64,000 nt of DNA. Origin: Thermococcus celericrescens. Lineage in GTDB: Archaea > Methanobacteriota_B > Thermococci > Thermococcales > Thermococcaceae. Positions 52,573-59,942 of the stretch are shown piece after piece (positions within the stretch are counted from its first letter, which is position 1; every line of letters begins with the position of its first letter). Below the pieces are notes generated by a model, which saw nothing but the letters and a program-made list of their open reading frames with translations, was not told the DNA's origin and did not search any database. Made by a program: the position numbers and the translations under genes. Location of the stretch: the NCBI RefSeq assembly GCF_001484195.1, contig NZ_LLYW01000035.1, forward strand, positions 59,678 to 123,677. Direction: 5' to 3'.

Positions 52573-52965
52573 ATGAAGCTCAGGGGAAGGAAGATAGTCG
52601 GGGGAAAGGCAGAGGGGGAGCTGGTAGTTTCCAGGAAAGCCCTTTCGTTCCTCGGCGGCGTTGACCCCGAAACGGGCATCGTCACCGATGCGGAGAGCGA
52701 CATAAGGGGGCAGAGCATAGCCGGGAAGATACTCGCATTTCCCCGCGGGAAGGGCTCGACGGTCGGTTCCTACGTCATCTATGCCCTGAAAAAGAACGGG
52801 AAGGCACCGAAGGCAATAATCGTCGGTGAGGCGGAGACCATAGTCGCGACGGGCGCAATAATAGCAGGCATCCCCATGGTCGATGGCATCGATGTTTCGA
52901 GGCTGAGGAGCGGGGAGCGCGTTAAGGTCGATGCGGACTCCGGGGAGGTGGAGGTTGAGGAGTGA
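52573..52965 (+). CDS. Aconitase X swivel subunit (phosphomevalonate dehydratase small subunit)
   Basis: 130 residues, swivelling beta/alpha domain. LRGRKIVGGKAEGELVVSRKALSFLGGVDPETGIVTDAESDIRGQSIAGKILAFPRGKGSTVGSYVIYALKKNGKAPKAIIVGEAETIVATGAIIAGIPMVDG is nearly diagnostic (GVDPxTG, PxGKGST, E-Ser loop). Together with the upstream subunit it forms the heterodimer. ATG 52573 follows GAGGTGGCGG. Confidence 0.94.
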   Translation: MKLRGRKIVGGKAEGELVVSRKALSFLGGVDPETGIVTDAESDIRGQSIAGKILAFPRGKGSTVGSYVIYALKKNGKAPKAIIVGEAETIVATGAIIAGIPMVDGIDVSRLRSGERVKVDADSGEVEVEE

Positions 52966-53055
52966 CTGCCTCCTTTTTCATTCCCCTCCAATCCAACCAT
53001 CGGTGGAATTCGCAAACCTTTTGAGGTTGAAGGTGTAGCAGTTTTAGGTGATAGC

Positions 53056-53277
53056 GTGAGCGAGAGTGTCCAGGTAATCATCAACCGTATCGAGAGGATC
53101 GAGAGAGAACTGGAGGAGCTGAAGCTCGAACTTCTGAAGCTCAAGGCAGAGAGGGATGGGGCTGAGATAATCCCTGAGGACGAGTATCTGGAACTCAAGA
53201 AGAAGGCCGAGAGTCTAAAGAAGGATCCCTCTAAGGGATTAAGGGCTGACGACGCGATTCAGGAGCTCTTAGGGTGA
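53056..53277 (+). CDS. RelB-type antitoxin
   Basis: 73 residues. A long N-terminal amphipathic helix (VIINRIERIERELEELKLELLKLKAERDG) for dimerisation is followed by a toxin-wrapping tail (IIPEDEYLELKKKAESLKKDPSKGLRADDAIQELLG). This is the layout of archaeal RelB from Pyrococcus horikoshii. GTG start with GGTGATAGC upstream. It ends 6 bp before the toxin gene. Confidence 0.85.
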   Translation: MSESVQVIINRIERIERELEELKLELLKLKAERDGAEIIPEDEYLELKKKAESLKKDPSKGLRADDAIQELLG

Positions 53278-53283
53278 AAGAAC

Positions 53284-53562
53284 TTGTATGATGTCATCGT
53301 GGACAGGGACGTTGTTAAAAAAGCCAAGAGGTACCTCAAGCCCGCGCAACGCCGGAAGCTTGCCGAGTTCATAGACGCCCTGAAAACCAATCCCTATCCA
53401 AAGCCACCCTACGACCTAAAGCCTGTGAGAGGCGAGAAAACCAAAAAGACCAACACCTACCGTCTCAGAATCGGCGATTACCGGGTGTTTTACACAGTGT
53501 ACTGGGATGAAAAAGTTATCGTTGTAACCGATATAAAGCCAAGAGAGACCGCTTACAGATGA
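53284..53562 (+). CDS. RelE-type mRNA interferase toxin
   Basis: 92 residues. RelE fold: VIVDRDVVKKAKRYLKPAQRRKLAEFIDALKTNPYPKPPYDLKPVRGEKTKKTNTYRLRIGDYRVFYTVYWDEKVIVVTDIKPRETAYR, with the basic/aromatic catalytic set in the last strands (RLRIGDYRVFY and the C-terminal R..AYR). It cleaves mRNA in the ribosomal A site. The start is TTG 53284, without a closer ATG. RelBE pair with the gene upstream. Confidence 0.9.
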   Translation: MYDVIVDRDVVKKAKRYLKPAQRRKLAEFIDALKTNPYPKPPYDLKPVRGEKTKKTNTYRLRIGDYRVFYTVYWDEKVIVVTDIKPRETAYR

Positions 53563-53622
53563 GCGGTCGGATGGAGGATGTATCTGGTGCAACAACCCCG
53601 AACGATAGAGCTGAAATCACGA

Positions 53623-54037
53623 CTGACCTCTTCCCCGCCCTGGAGGGGGAGGGTTCCAGCGAGTTAGCCCCTCGCCGGCGGGCGGTTCGGTTTGCGGGCC
53701 CATCACCTACTCCCGTCACCGGTTTCAGTTCAGCCCGCAGGCCCGGTCTCAGGCCCATTACCCCTTATGGGTGAAAACCCGCTCGGGGTTATCGCCTCAA
53801 AGGCCACCACTCAGAGTTTTCAACCGCTCGAAGGCGGTTCTTGAAAGGACGCTTAACAGCGTCTTCCTCCCAGTGGCGGGAGGACACGTGAAACCCCTCA
53901 CTCCGCCATATTCTTCCGAGTGGCCTCTCCGAGGCCTTATTAAGTCGCAAAAACTTAAAAGGGTTTCGATGGTTTAACAGCTGTTGGGCGGTTTATTGCA
54001 TCCCCTCCCTAAAAGACGAGGCTTTCAAAAGAAAAAG
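53623..54037 (-). mobile_element. Non-coding IS605-type derivative, copy D
   Basis: Oriented on the minus strand. The left end follows GTTAC and reads CTTTTTCTTTTGAAAGCC, then the GTCTTTTAGGGAGGGGATGCAATAA hairpin end (54037 inward). The right end is GGAAGAGGTCAG (53634-53623). Between them are 415 bp without a reading frame but with many perfect hairpins (for example GGCCTC/GAGGCC at 53924-53938, GACGCT/AGCGTC at 53849-53864, AACCGC/GCGGTT at 53820-53837). Scraps of the tnpB 3' end (AITP, GNGPETGPAG, RRRG) show it arose by deletion of tnpB. The retained part is where omega RNA is encoded in complete elements. Confidence 0.75.
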
Positions 54038-54080
54038 GTAACTTTTTAACCCCTCCCGACTCTTTATTCTGGGAGGAAAA

Positions 54081-55370
54081 ATGTCGAGGGGAATTTACGA
54101 GTGCGTCAGGTGCGGCCGCAGGGAGGTCGTCGACTCCAGCGAGCCGGTTCTGGAGAGAAGCTGCCCCGCGTGCGGCGGCGACATGGTTCTGGTGGGCTTT
54201 GAGGCCGGGGCCGAAAACGCCGAAATCCCCGGAGCCCCGAACGAACCATCCGTCTCCCAGCGCGTTCCTCTCCACGCCGTTCATCCAGCGGCACTTCCGC
54301 CTGCCGTGGAGGCGAAGCTGAGTGAGTTCTACATCATCGAGCCCCGCGGGGTCGAGGGCAACGTCTTCACATTTGAGGTCAGGGATGTCCTGGAGGAAAA
54401 CTTTGAAAGGGTCCTGAGGGAGCTCGAGGAGCTCGGCTACTGGGCGGCCCTCAAGAGGCGCGGGGGGAAGGTTCTCCTCTACGTCTTCCCCGCCGGGGAG
54501 GTCAAAGAAGACAACCGCTGGCTCCCCTGGGTTTTCCTAATCGCGACGATATTCACCACGTTCCTCGCCGGATACTGGCTCTCCCTGAGCTACATCTCCC
54601 TCCTCGACGAATACGGCCTGCCCGGGATAAGAAACCCCTACGTCAACGCGCTGGCATTTTCAATAAGCGTCATGGCGATACTCGGAACCCACGAGCTGGG
54701 CCACAAAATAGCCGCGGCCTACCACGGCGTCCGCGCCACGATGCCCTACTTCATCCCGTTCCCCAGCATGCTCGGGACGATGGGCGCGGTGATAAGGGTG
54801 AAATCCCCCCTGCCAACGAGGAACGCCGCCATCGACCTCGGCGTGAGCGGCCCGATAGCGGGTTTTCTCGTTGCCATCCCCGTCAGCATAATAGGGTTAA
54901 AGCTGTCGGTTCCAGTTCCCATCAGCATGGTGCCGCCAACGGGAGGGATAACCTTCGGCGAGAACCTCTTTTTCATGTTCATTGAGAAGTACGTGGTGAC
55001 GTTCCCCGAGAACAGCGTCGTGTTCCTCCATCCGGTGGCAATAGCCGGCTGGGTCGGAATACTGGTGACCTTCCTGAATCTCATCCCCGCGGCCCAGCTT
55101 GACGGGGGCCACATAGCGAGGGCGTTCCTGGGAGAGAGGACGCACCGCTACCTGACCACGGCCGTTGGGCTCGTGCTCATAGGCATGAGCTTCCTCTGGG
55201 TAGGATGGCTGATATGGGGAATCCTCGTCCTCATGATGGGGGCCATGGGCAACCCCGGCGCCCTCGACGAGGTGTCTCCAATATCGAAGAAGAGAATTGC
55301 CCTGGCGCTGGCGGCGCTGGTGCTCTTCATACTCTCCGCAACCCCCGCCCCGATAAGCGCTACCGGCTGA
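54081..55370 (+). CDS. Site-2 protease family (M50) membrane protease with zinc ribbon
   Basis: 429 residues. The N-terminus (1-40) is a zinc ribbon (YECVRCGRREV...SCPACGGDMV). A domain at 80-150 (FYIIEPRGVEGNVFTFEVRDVLEENFERVLRELEELGYWAAL) precedes about seven membrane helices. The metalloprotease site is GTHELGHKIAA (HExxH), and NLIPAAQLDGGHIARA holds the third ligand (NxxPxxxLDGG). It would cut membrane-bound substrates within the bilayer. ATG 54081 follows GGGAGG. The 3' end overlaps the convergent regulator gene by 11 bp. Confidence 0.93.
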   Translation: MSRGIYECVRCGRREVVDSSEPVLERSCPACGGDMVLVGFEAGAENAEIPGAPNEPSVSQRVPLHAVHPAALPPAVEAKLSEFYIIEPRGVEGNVFTFEVRDVLEENFERVLRELEELGYWAALKRRGGKVLLYVFPAGEVKEDNRWLPWVFLIATIFTTFLAGYWLSLSYISLLDEYGLPGIRNPYVNALAFSISVMAILGTHELGHKIAAAYHGVRATMPYFIPFPSMLGTMGAVIRVKSPLPTRNAAIDLGVSGPIAGFLVAIPVSIIGLKLSVPVPISMVPPTGGITFGENLFFMFIEKYVVTFPENSVVFLHPVAIAGWVGILVTFLNLIPAAQLDGGHIARAFLGERTHRYLTTAVGLVLIGMSFLWVGWLIWGILVLMMGAMGNPGALDEVSPISKKRIALALAALVLFILSATPAPISATG

Positions 55371-55932
55371 CCCGTCCCTTCTTTTTCTCCTTGAGTATCT
55401 GCTCGATGTCGTAGTATATCGAGTCCCTCGAGACCCCGAACATCCTCGCTATTTCGGAGATGTTGAGGACGCGGGGGTTGTAGTTGAACTCCTCAAGAAC
55501 ACGTCCCAGGAGCCGCCTGCGCTCCTCAACGGTGCACTCGTTCAGCGGCCGCATCTCCAGGGGAGCGTTGTAGACGGCAACCGCGACTGCGTAGGTTCTC
55601 CTCGTGACCGGCGTGATGTACGTCCCTATCTCGAAGTCGACAACGGACGCACCGGGCGGGAGCTTCAGGTTCACCTTCTCAACGGCCTTTGCTATCGCGT
55701 CAGCCCTGCTCTTACCTGTTGAGTACTCAGCTATGACCCCCTTTGCCATATCTTGATGCGGATCGACCAGTATCGTAACGGTAAGGTTCATAAAAGCTCC
55801 AAAGGAGAGATCTATCTTTGCGGATGATATGAAGCCCGGGCGACGTGACAGGATTTCCTCCGACTGGAGTACGACGTTCCTTGTACAATCTTCAACGCTC
55901 GCAGAGTCGTGTTGGATACTTACCAATTCCAC
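55360..55932 (-). CDS. HTH regulator divergent from pilin genes (EarA-like, tentative)
   Basis: 190 residues. The N-terminal 120 residues form a sensor-like alpha/beta region (FISSAKIDLSFGAFMNLTVTILVDPHQDMAKGVIAEYSTGKSRADAIAKAVEKVNLKLPPGASVVDFEIGTYITPVTRRTYAVAVAVY). The C-terminal 60 are an HTH (RVLEEFNYNPRVLNISEIARMFGVSRDSIYYDIEQILKEKKKGRVSR). This resembles the euryarchaeal archaellum regulator EarA family, though I am not certain. It is divergent from two pilin-like genes, a natural target for it. The 120 bp between them hold both promoters (GCTATATAAG near 55993 for the pilins). Confidence 0.7.
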   Translation of the reverse strand: MELVSIQHDSASVEDCTRNVVLQSEEILSRRPGFISSAKIDLSFGAFMNLTVTILVDPHQDMAKGVIAEYSTGKSRADAIAKAVEKVNLKLPPGASVVDFEIGTYITPVTRRTYAVAVAVYNAPLEMRPLNECTVEERRRLLGRVLEEFNYNPRVLNISEIARMFGVSRDSIYYDIEQILKEKKKGRVSR

Positions 55933-56052
55933 GGGACCACCCCTTGAGGTTTCCGCAATATTGAGTATGCTTCCCCTAAATTTGGGCAGAAAGCTATATA
56001 AGTTTTTTCGGGCCTAGAATAAGGTGAAGTAACTCCCCGGAGGTGTCGGAAA

Positions 56053-56502
56053 ATGTTCAGGCTAAGAAGGAAGAAGGGTCAGGGCGCCATCGAGTACCTG
56101 TTCATGATCGCGGCGGCCCTGGTTATAATACTGATTGCGGTTAGGTATGTTGGTCAGAGCACGGGCACTGCCAGCCAGCAGGCGGACATAGCTTCTCTTC
56201 AGAGCCAGGCAGAGCTTGCTAAGAGCACTCTCACTGCAGCGGGAGTCTGGAATGATAATTATAATGTCAAGCTTGATGATACCAAGAACATTTTGTCTAT
56301 TGAAAACAATGGTAATCCTGTATGGAACGCAACTGCTACGCATGAGAGCGAGTATGAGAGCCTACAGATAGGATCAAACTCCCTAACTGGTGGCAATGGC
56401 ATCCCCCTCAGCGACGTATACAACACCTGCTCCTCTGGTGGAGACAACGCAAAAGCAGCCTGCTATGTGCTCGCAGACCTTGGGAACGGACACAAAGTGT
56501 GA
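56053..56502 (+). CDS. Class III signal peptide (type IV pilin-like) protein
   Basis: 149 residues. N-terminus MFRLRRKKGQGAIEYLFMIAAALVIILIAVRYV: basic leader, QGAIEYL cleavage context for the EppA-type prepilin peptidase and a single hydrophobic pilin helix. The remainder (ASQQADIASLQSQAEL... to CSSGGDNAKAACYVLADLGNGHKV) is an extracellular domain with two Cys that could form a disulfide. GGAGGTG precedes the ATG. It is transcribed from GCTATATAAG upstream, opposite the regulator at 55360-55932. Confidence 0.88.
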   Translation: MFRLRRKKGQGAIEYLFMIAAALVIILIAVRYVGQSTGTASQQADIASLQSQAELAKSTLTAAGVWNDNYNVKLDDTKNILSIENNGNPVWNATATHESEYESLQIGSNSLTGGNGIPLSDVYNTCSSGGDNAKAACYVLADLGNGHKV

Positions 56503-56546
56503 TTAAGTGATCTTTTTTAACTCTTTGTTTTTTAGGGGGAATTGCA

Positions 56547-56945
56547 ATGAAGGCTCAAACTTCTCTTGAATACCTTTTTATGATAGCAACTGTGTTCATC
56601 ATAATATTTGTGACACTTTTTGCATATAACAGGGGATATTTACCCACCGCACTATCCCTCGGTGGAAAAGTTGATAAATCCCAACTCCAAGACAACGCCC
56701 AGCTCATCATCTCCCAGCTCAAAATAAAAGGCGACTGGAACGCCCTCAAATCCAAGACCGTCTCCCTCTCAACCTCGAACGGCGCAACGACCTGCACCGT
56801 CGATGGGACATCATACAGCGGCACCCGCCCGGGGACTATAGATTATTCAACGGACGGCAAGACCCTTGAGGAAATCTACAACGACTGCATGGACGGAGAG
56901 GCAGGGGCGTGCGAGGTCATAATCTGCGCGCTGGGGACTGAGTGA
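56547..56945 (+). CDS. Second class III signal peptide protein
   Basis: 132 residues. MKAQTSLEYLFMIATVFIIIFVTLFAYNRGYL is a minimal class III signal (QTSLEYL, cleavage after A/T) and helix. The extracellular part has WNALKSKTVSLSTSNGATTCTVDGTSYSG and two C-terminal Cys (CMDGEAGACEVIICALG). It follows the first pilin-like gene by 44 bp, so the two are probably co-expressed subunits of one surface filament. The downstream assembly ATPase and membrane platform are not in this window. Confidence 0.88.
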   Translation: MKAQTSLEYLFMIATVFIIIFVTLFAYNRGYLPTALSLGGKVDKSQLQDNAQLIISQLKIKGDWNALKSKTVSLSTSNGATTCTVDGTSYSGTRPGTIDYSTDGKTLEEIYNDCMDGEAGACEVIICALGTE

Positions 56946-56982
56946 GGCGAAGAGGTGAACCTCTTCAGTTAACCTTAAGAGC

Positions 56983-57294
56983 TTGAAAACCAAGGAAAAG
57001 CCGGTGGGAAGGGTGGCGGTAAAACTTTCGGACAGGCGGGTGTTTGAGTCAATCGTCGATGGCCTTGCCCGGGCAATTAAAGAGAAGCCCGAGGACGTTG
57101 TGTGGTTCTTCCAGGTTAAGGAGCTTATGAGGAGCATGGATGAGCCGATGGATGACAGTGAAGCGTGGGATGCTATTCTTGAAGACAACAAAGCAGTTGA
57201 AATGAGTACAGGGGCCCTCATAGAGACGGCACGCGAGAGGCTTAAAAAGTTCAGGAGGATCGAGCGGAAGCTCAAAAAGCTTGGAGTGATTTGA
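56983..57294 (+). CDS. VapB-like antitoxin (putative)
   Basis: Up to 103 residues from TTG 56983 (GTG 57003 possible). AVKLSDRRVFESIVDGLARAIKEKPEDVVWFFQVKELMRSMDEPMDDSEAWDAILEDNKAVEMSTGALIETARERLKKFRRIERKLKKLGVI is charged and helical with a basic C-terminal helix. I do not recognise a DNA-binding motif. The assignment rests on its stop abutting the start of a PIN-domain gene (TGA-ATG), the usual vapBC spacing. Confidence 0.55.
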   Translation: MKTKEKPVGRVAVKLSDRRVFESIVDGLARAIKEKPEDVVWFFQVKELMRSMDEPMDDSEAWDAILEDNKAVEMSTGALIETARERLKKFRRIERKLKKLGVI

Positions 57295-57672
57295 ATGGCT
57301 AAAATAAAGGTAGTTCTGGACACTTCCATTTTAATCAGTGCACTGAAGTCCAGGGACACCCGGAGAAGTCCGTCGGTGAGAATCCTCCGCCTTCTCCGCG
57401 ATGGAGTGGTGCTCAATCACGGCTCCCCCGAAACCCTGAAGGAGATGAAGGAAACCCTGGCGGTTCTCGGAATACTCACCGGGAAACCGCAGAAGGCAAG
57501 GGCGATTTATCACCTGGTTCTGAACCACACTGAAAAACTATCCCCCAAAGTCAGGTTTGAAGAGGACAGAGAACTGGTGGAAAAGGTAGGCCATGAGGAT
57601 GACATTAAGTTCCTGGACGTGGTTTATGCCGCAAGGGCGCGGTATTTGGTGAGCATGAACACAAAGCACCTG

Positions 57673-59121
57673 CTGACCTCCTTCCCGTCGTGAAGGGCGA
57701 GGGTTCGGCTTAACCCCTCGCCAATGACGGGGAGGTTTGAGGGGTCTCATTCAAACCCAAGTTAAAGCAGGTCTTCGACCCCTCGGGGAGGGTCTTCCCC
57801 CCGTTACCCCTCCTCTGAGCGTAAAGACCGCTCAGATTCGGGGTTATGGTTTTCACCACCTTCTTCAAAATATTAAACGCTCCAACTAAGTCCGCATTAA
57901 AGATAAGCCCCGTCACGGGACACTTAAATAACCCACGAACAAACCTCGCCCCCTCGTGGGGCTTCCCGCAGACGGGACAACGCTTAGACGTGAAAGCCTC
58001 ATTAACGACAATAACGCTAATACCATACTCCTCGGCGACCTCGATTAAGCGTTTAATGACACAGTTAAACCGCCAGACGTGAGAGAGAAGATAATTTTGT
58101 TTTTTACCCTTATCAGAGTTTCTGGCTATTCCCTTTGGATAGCCCACCACAATTCTGGAAACTCCAAGGTGGTAGAGTTTTTCCACCGTTCTTCTTACTG
58201 CTGTGTTAATGTAGTGTTTGGCTTGAAGCTTAGCCTTTTGATGCATTCTTGCGAGCTTTCTACTCTTCTTTGCCCCGCTTTTGTTGATTTTTGACTGATA
58301 CCCCGCTATTCTCCTCTGCCAATAGAAGGCTATTGACTTCAACGGCCTTCCGTCCACTAAAAAGCTCTCACCATTCTCGACATAAACGGCCATCAAATTG
58401 TTCACTCCTAAGTCTATTCCCGCCGAGAGGTCTCCCAAGGGTTGTCTTGGAACTTCTACCCATTCCTCACCCTGAAGTTTCTCCTTTACCGTGTAACTGA
58501 TGTGAGCATACCACTTCCGCCTTACTGGGTCATAAGTTATTTCCAGTCTACCCTGCTTGCCTTTAAGGTGTATTCTACCCTTGAATTGAACTTCCAGCCT
58601 TTTGAACTTTCCGAGACCCTTAAGGATTAGTTTGTTCCCTTCAATCTTGTATTGGTCGTTCCTGAGGACTATTAAGCCTCCTTCTTTGATGTAGTTTGGT
58701 GGTTTTGGTTTAAGCCAGTTGGGGAGTTCTCCGTTCCTTTTGTTCCTGATGAGTGAGAAGAATGAACGCCAGATTTCAGCGTTCTTTCTGCAAATTTGCT
58801 GGACTGTTGCCGAGCCTATCTCGGATTTAAACTCCTCATAGACAATTTTCTCGGTTTTGAGGAAGTCTACAGGCTTTCCCTCGAAGAATTCCTGCCTCCT
58901 AAGGTAGTTTACCCTGTTCCAGACTTTGGAACTAATTTGGACTAACTCTTTGAGTGTCTTCTCTTGAGCTTTTGAGGGTTGTAGTTTAACGGTTACTGAA
59001 CGCTTCATTTCAAAGTATGGTATCTTTTTAGGTTTTAAAATAGTTTGCTTTCCTGCTCTCAGGCTGGTTTTTCGATTATTGCATCCCCGCCCTAAAGGGC
59101 GAGGCTTTCAGAAGAGAAAAG
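57673..59121 (-). mobile_element. IS200/IS605-type element, copy B (intact tnpB)
   Basis: On the minus strand the left end follows TTTAC and reads CTTTTCTCTTCTGAAAGCC then CGCCCTTTAGGGCGGGG (59121 inward). The right end is GGGAAGGAGGTCAG (57686-57673). It has no target duplication and lies inside the PIN-domain gene. It carries tnpB alone. Confidence 0.9.
57710..59008 (-). CDS. tnpB: TnpB (IS605 OrfB), intact but with atypical catalytic residues
   Basis: 432 residues. RuvC-I Asp is D199 (AGIDLGVNNL) and RuvC-III Asp D373 (NADLVGAFNI). The usual RuvC-II Glu (as in 'VxEDL') is replaced by RIVVGYPKGIARN (G289-Y290); E337 just before the zinc finger (VNEAFTSKRCPVC) is a possible substitute. The zinc finger has C344, C347 and C363, but the fourth ligand position is T366 (CPVT). 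Copies A and C share these features, so they are traits of this lineage, not damage. It starts MKRSVTVKLQPSK, with a TTTTAAAACC promoter just upstream. Confidence 0.9.
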   Translation of the reverse strand: MKRSVTVKLQPSKAQEKTLKELVQISSKVWNRVNYLRRQEFFEGKPVDFLKTEKIVYEEFKSEIGSATVQQICRKNAEIWRSFFSLIRNKRNGELPNWLKPKPPNYIKEGGLIVLRNDQYKIEGNKLILKGLGKFKRLEVQFKGRIHLKGKQGRLEITYDPVRRKWYAHISYTVKEKLQGEEWVEVPRQPLGDLSAGIDLGVNNLMAVYVENGESFLVDGRPLKSIAFYWQRRIAGYQSKINKSGAKKSRKLARMHQKAKLQAKHYINTAVRRTVEKLYHLGVSRIVVGYPKGIARNSDKGKKQNYLLSHVWRFNCVIKRLIEVAEEYGISVIVVNEAFTSKRCPVCGKPHEGARFVRGLFKCPVTGLIFNADLVGAFNILKKVVKTITPNLSGLYAQRRGNGGKTLPEGSKTCFNLGLNETPQTSPSLARG

Positions 59122-59304
59122 GTAAAGCTCAGGAATCCCAAGACGCTCAAGTTCAATCTAAAGCGCCATTGGTTTTATATCTTCAAGGACTCGGAGTTTT
59201 TGAGGCATTTAAGGGAACGGTACAAATGGGATGTATGAGCCATACAGTTCCCCAGAAAAGCATTTAACCTTTCGCGAATACTAAAGATAAAGCTGGTGAT
59301 CGAA

Positions 59305-59862
59305 ATGGGGCTGTTTTCCTTTGGATCAAAGAGGGATAAAATAAAGAAGCTGATCGAGGAGGAGCGCTTCGACGAAGCGGTCTCCATGGCGGTCAAGGAC
59401 AGGAAGGCACTGTCCGGCCTCATCGAGCTCCTCGACGAAAACGCTCCGGGCATCAGGGGGGACGCCCTGCTGGTGCTCAGCATGGTGGCCGAGCGGAGGG
59501 GCGACCTCGTGGAGGGCCGGCTGAGGACGGTGTTCCCAAAGGCTGTAACCCTCACCCTAGATAGGAACCCGTACGTCCAGGAAAACGCCATGGTGCTCTC
59601 CTACGAGCTCGCCAGGCGGTTTGGAGGAGCTGTGAGAGCGCTGCGGGCGGAGGTAAGCGACGATATAATCAGGGCGCTGGTCGAGGGCGGCCGGAACCTC
59701 AAGGGGTTCGCGGCACTCATGGCGGGACAGCTCGGTATGACGGAGGCAAGGCCCTACATCGAGGAGCTCGTGGGCGTCGAGGATAAGGTTATACTCCCGT
59801 TCGAGGGCAGGAAGTGGGTGCCGCTGGGGGAGATAGCGAGGGAGGCCCTTGAAAAACTCTAG
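59305..59862 (+). CDS. HEAT-like repeat protein
   Basis: 185 residues from ATG 59305 (GGTGATC upstream; GTG 59296 is part of that site). It is helical, with repeats such as GLIELLDENAPGIRGDALLVLSMVAERRG, TLTLDRNPYVQENAMVLSYELARRFGG and FAALMAGQLGMTEARPYIEELVGVED, followed by a short LPFEGRKWVPLGEIAREALEKL tail. Likely a protein-protein scaffold; no partner is evident. The last 25 codons (59785-59858) are duplicated at 61049-61122 beyond the ATPase gene. Confidence 0.75.
   Translation: MGLFSFGSKRDKIKKLIEEERFDEAVSMAVKDRKALSGLIELLDENAPGIRGDALLVLSMVAERRGDLVEGRLRTVFPKAVTLTLDRNPYVQENAMVLSYELARRFGGAVRALRAEVSDDIIRALVEGGRNLKGFAALMAGQLGMTEARPYIEELVGVEDKVILPFEGRKWVPLGEIAREALEKL
59785..59858. repeat. 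Direct repeat, copy 1 (3' end of the HEAT-like gene)
   Basis: 74 bp from AAGGTTATACTCCC to CTTGAAAAACT. It recurs at 61049-61122 with a single difference (GGAGGCCCT versus GGAGGTCCT). It encodes the last codons of the HEAT-like protein. Confidence 0.95.
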
Positions 59863-59915
59863 GCGATACCACCAATTCGGGGGAGGCATGGGATAGAAAA
59901 ACTTATCAGTGGGAA

Positions 59916-59937
59916 CCCCCTGAACCGGTTCAGGGGG
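59916..59937. promoter_or_regulatory. 22-bp perfect palindrome covering the ATPase ribosome-binding site
   Basis: CCCCCTGAACC followed directly by its reverse complement GGTTCAGGGGG. The right-hand GGGGG lies 6 bp before ATG 59943 and is the only ribosome-binding site candidate. It is either an operator at the transcription start or an RNA hairpin that hides the site. Confidence 0.75.
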
Positions 59938-59942
59938 TATCC

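Larger units (their letters stand above)
57295..59238 (+). pseudogene. PIN-domain (VapC-like) ribonuclease split by IS605 element
   Basis: 5' part 57295-57672 (KVVLDTSILISALKSRDT..., first acidic Asp; DDIKFLDVVYAARARYLVSMNTKHL, further acidic residues), then the element at 57673-59121, then 59122-59238. Reading 57672 straight into 59122 gives VKLRNPKTLKFNLKRHWFYI and FKDSEFLRHLRERYKWDV with a TGA at 59236-59238, a normal PIN C-terminus. The whole gene would be about 165 residues. As it stands the protein ends with LTSFPS from IS sequence and lacks the last strand and helix, so it is probably inactive. Confidence 0.85.

Noticed and set aside
53559..53977. Short plus-strand frames of 68-71 codons downstream of relE
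   Set aside because: They lie inside the non-coding IS605 derivative and encode no recognisable domain.
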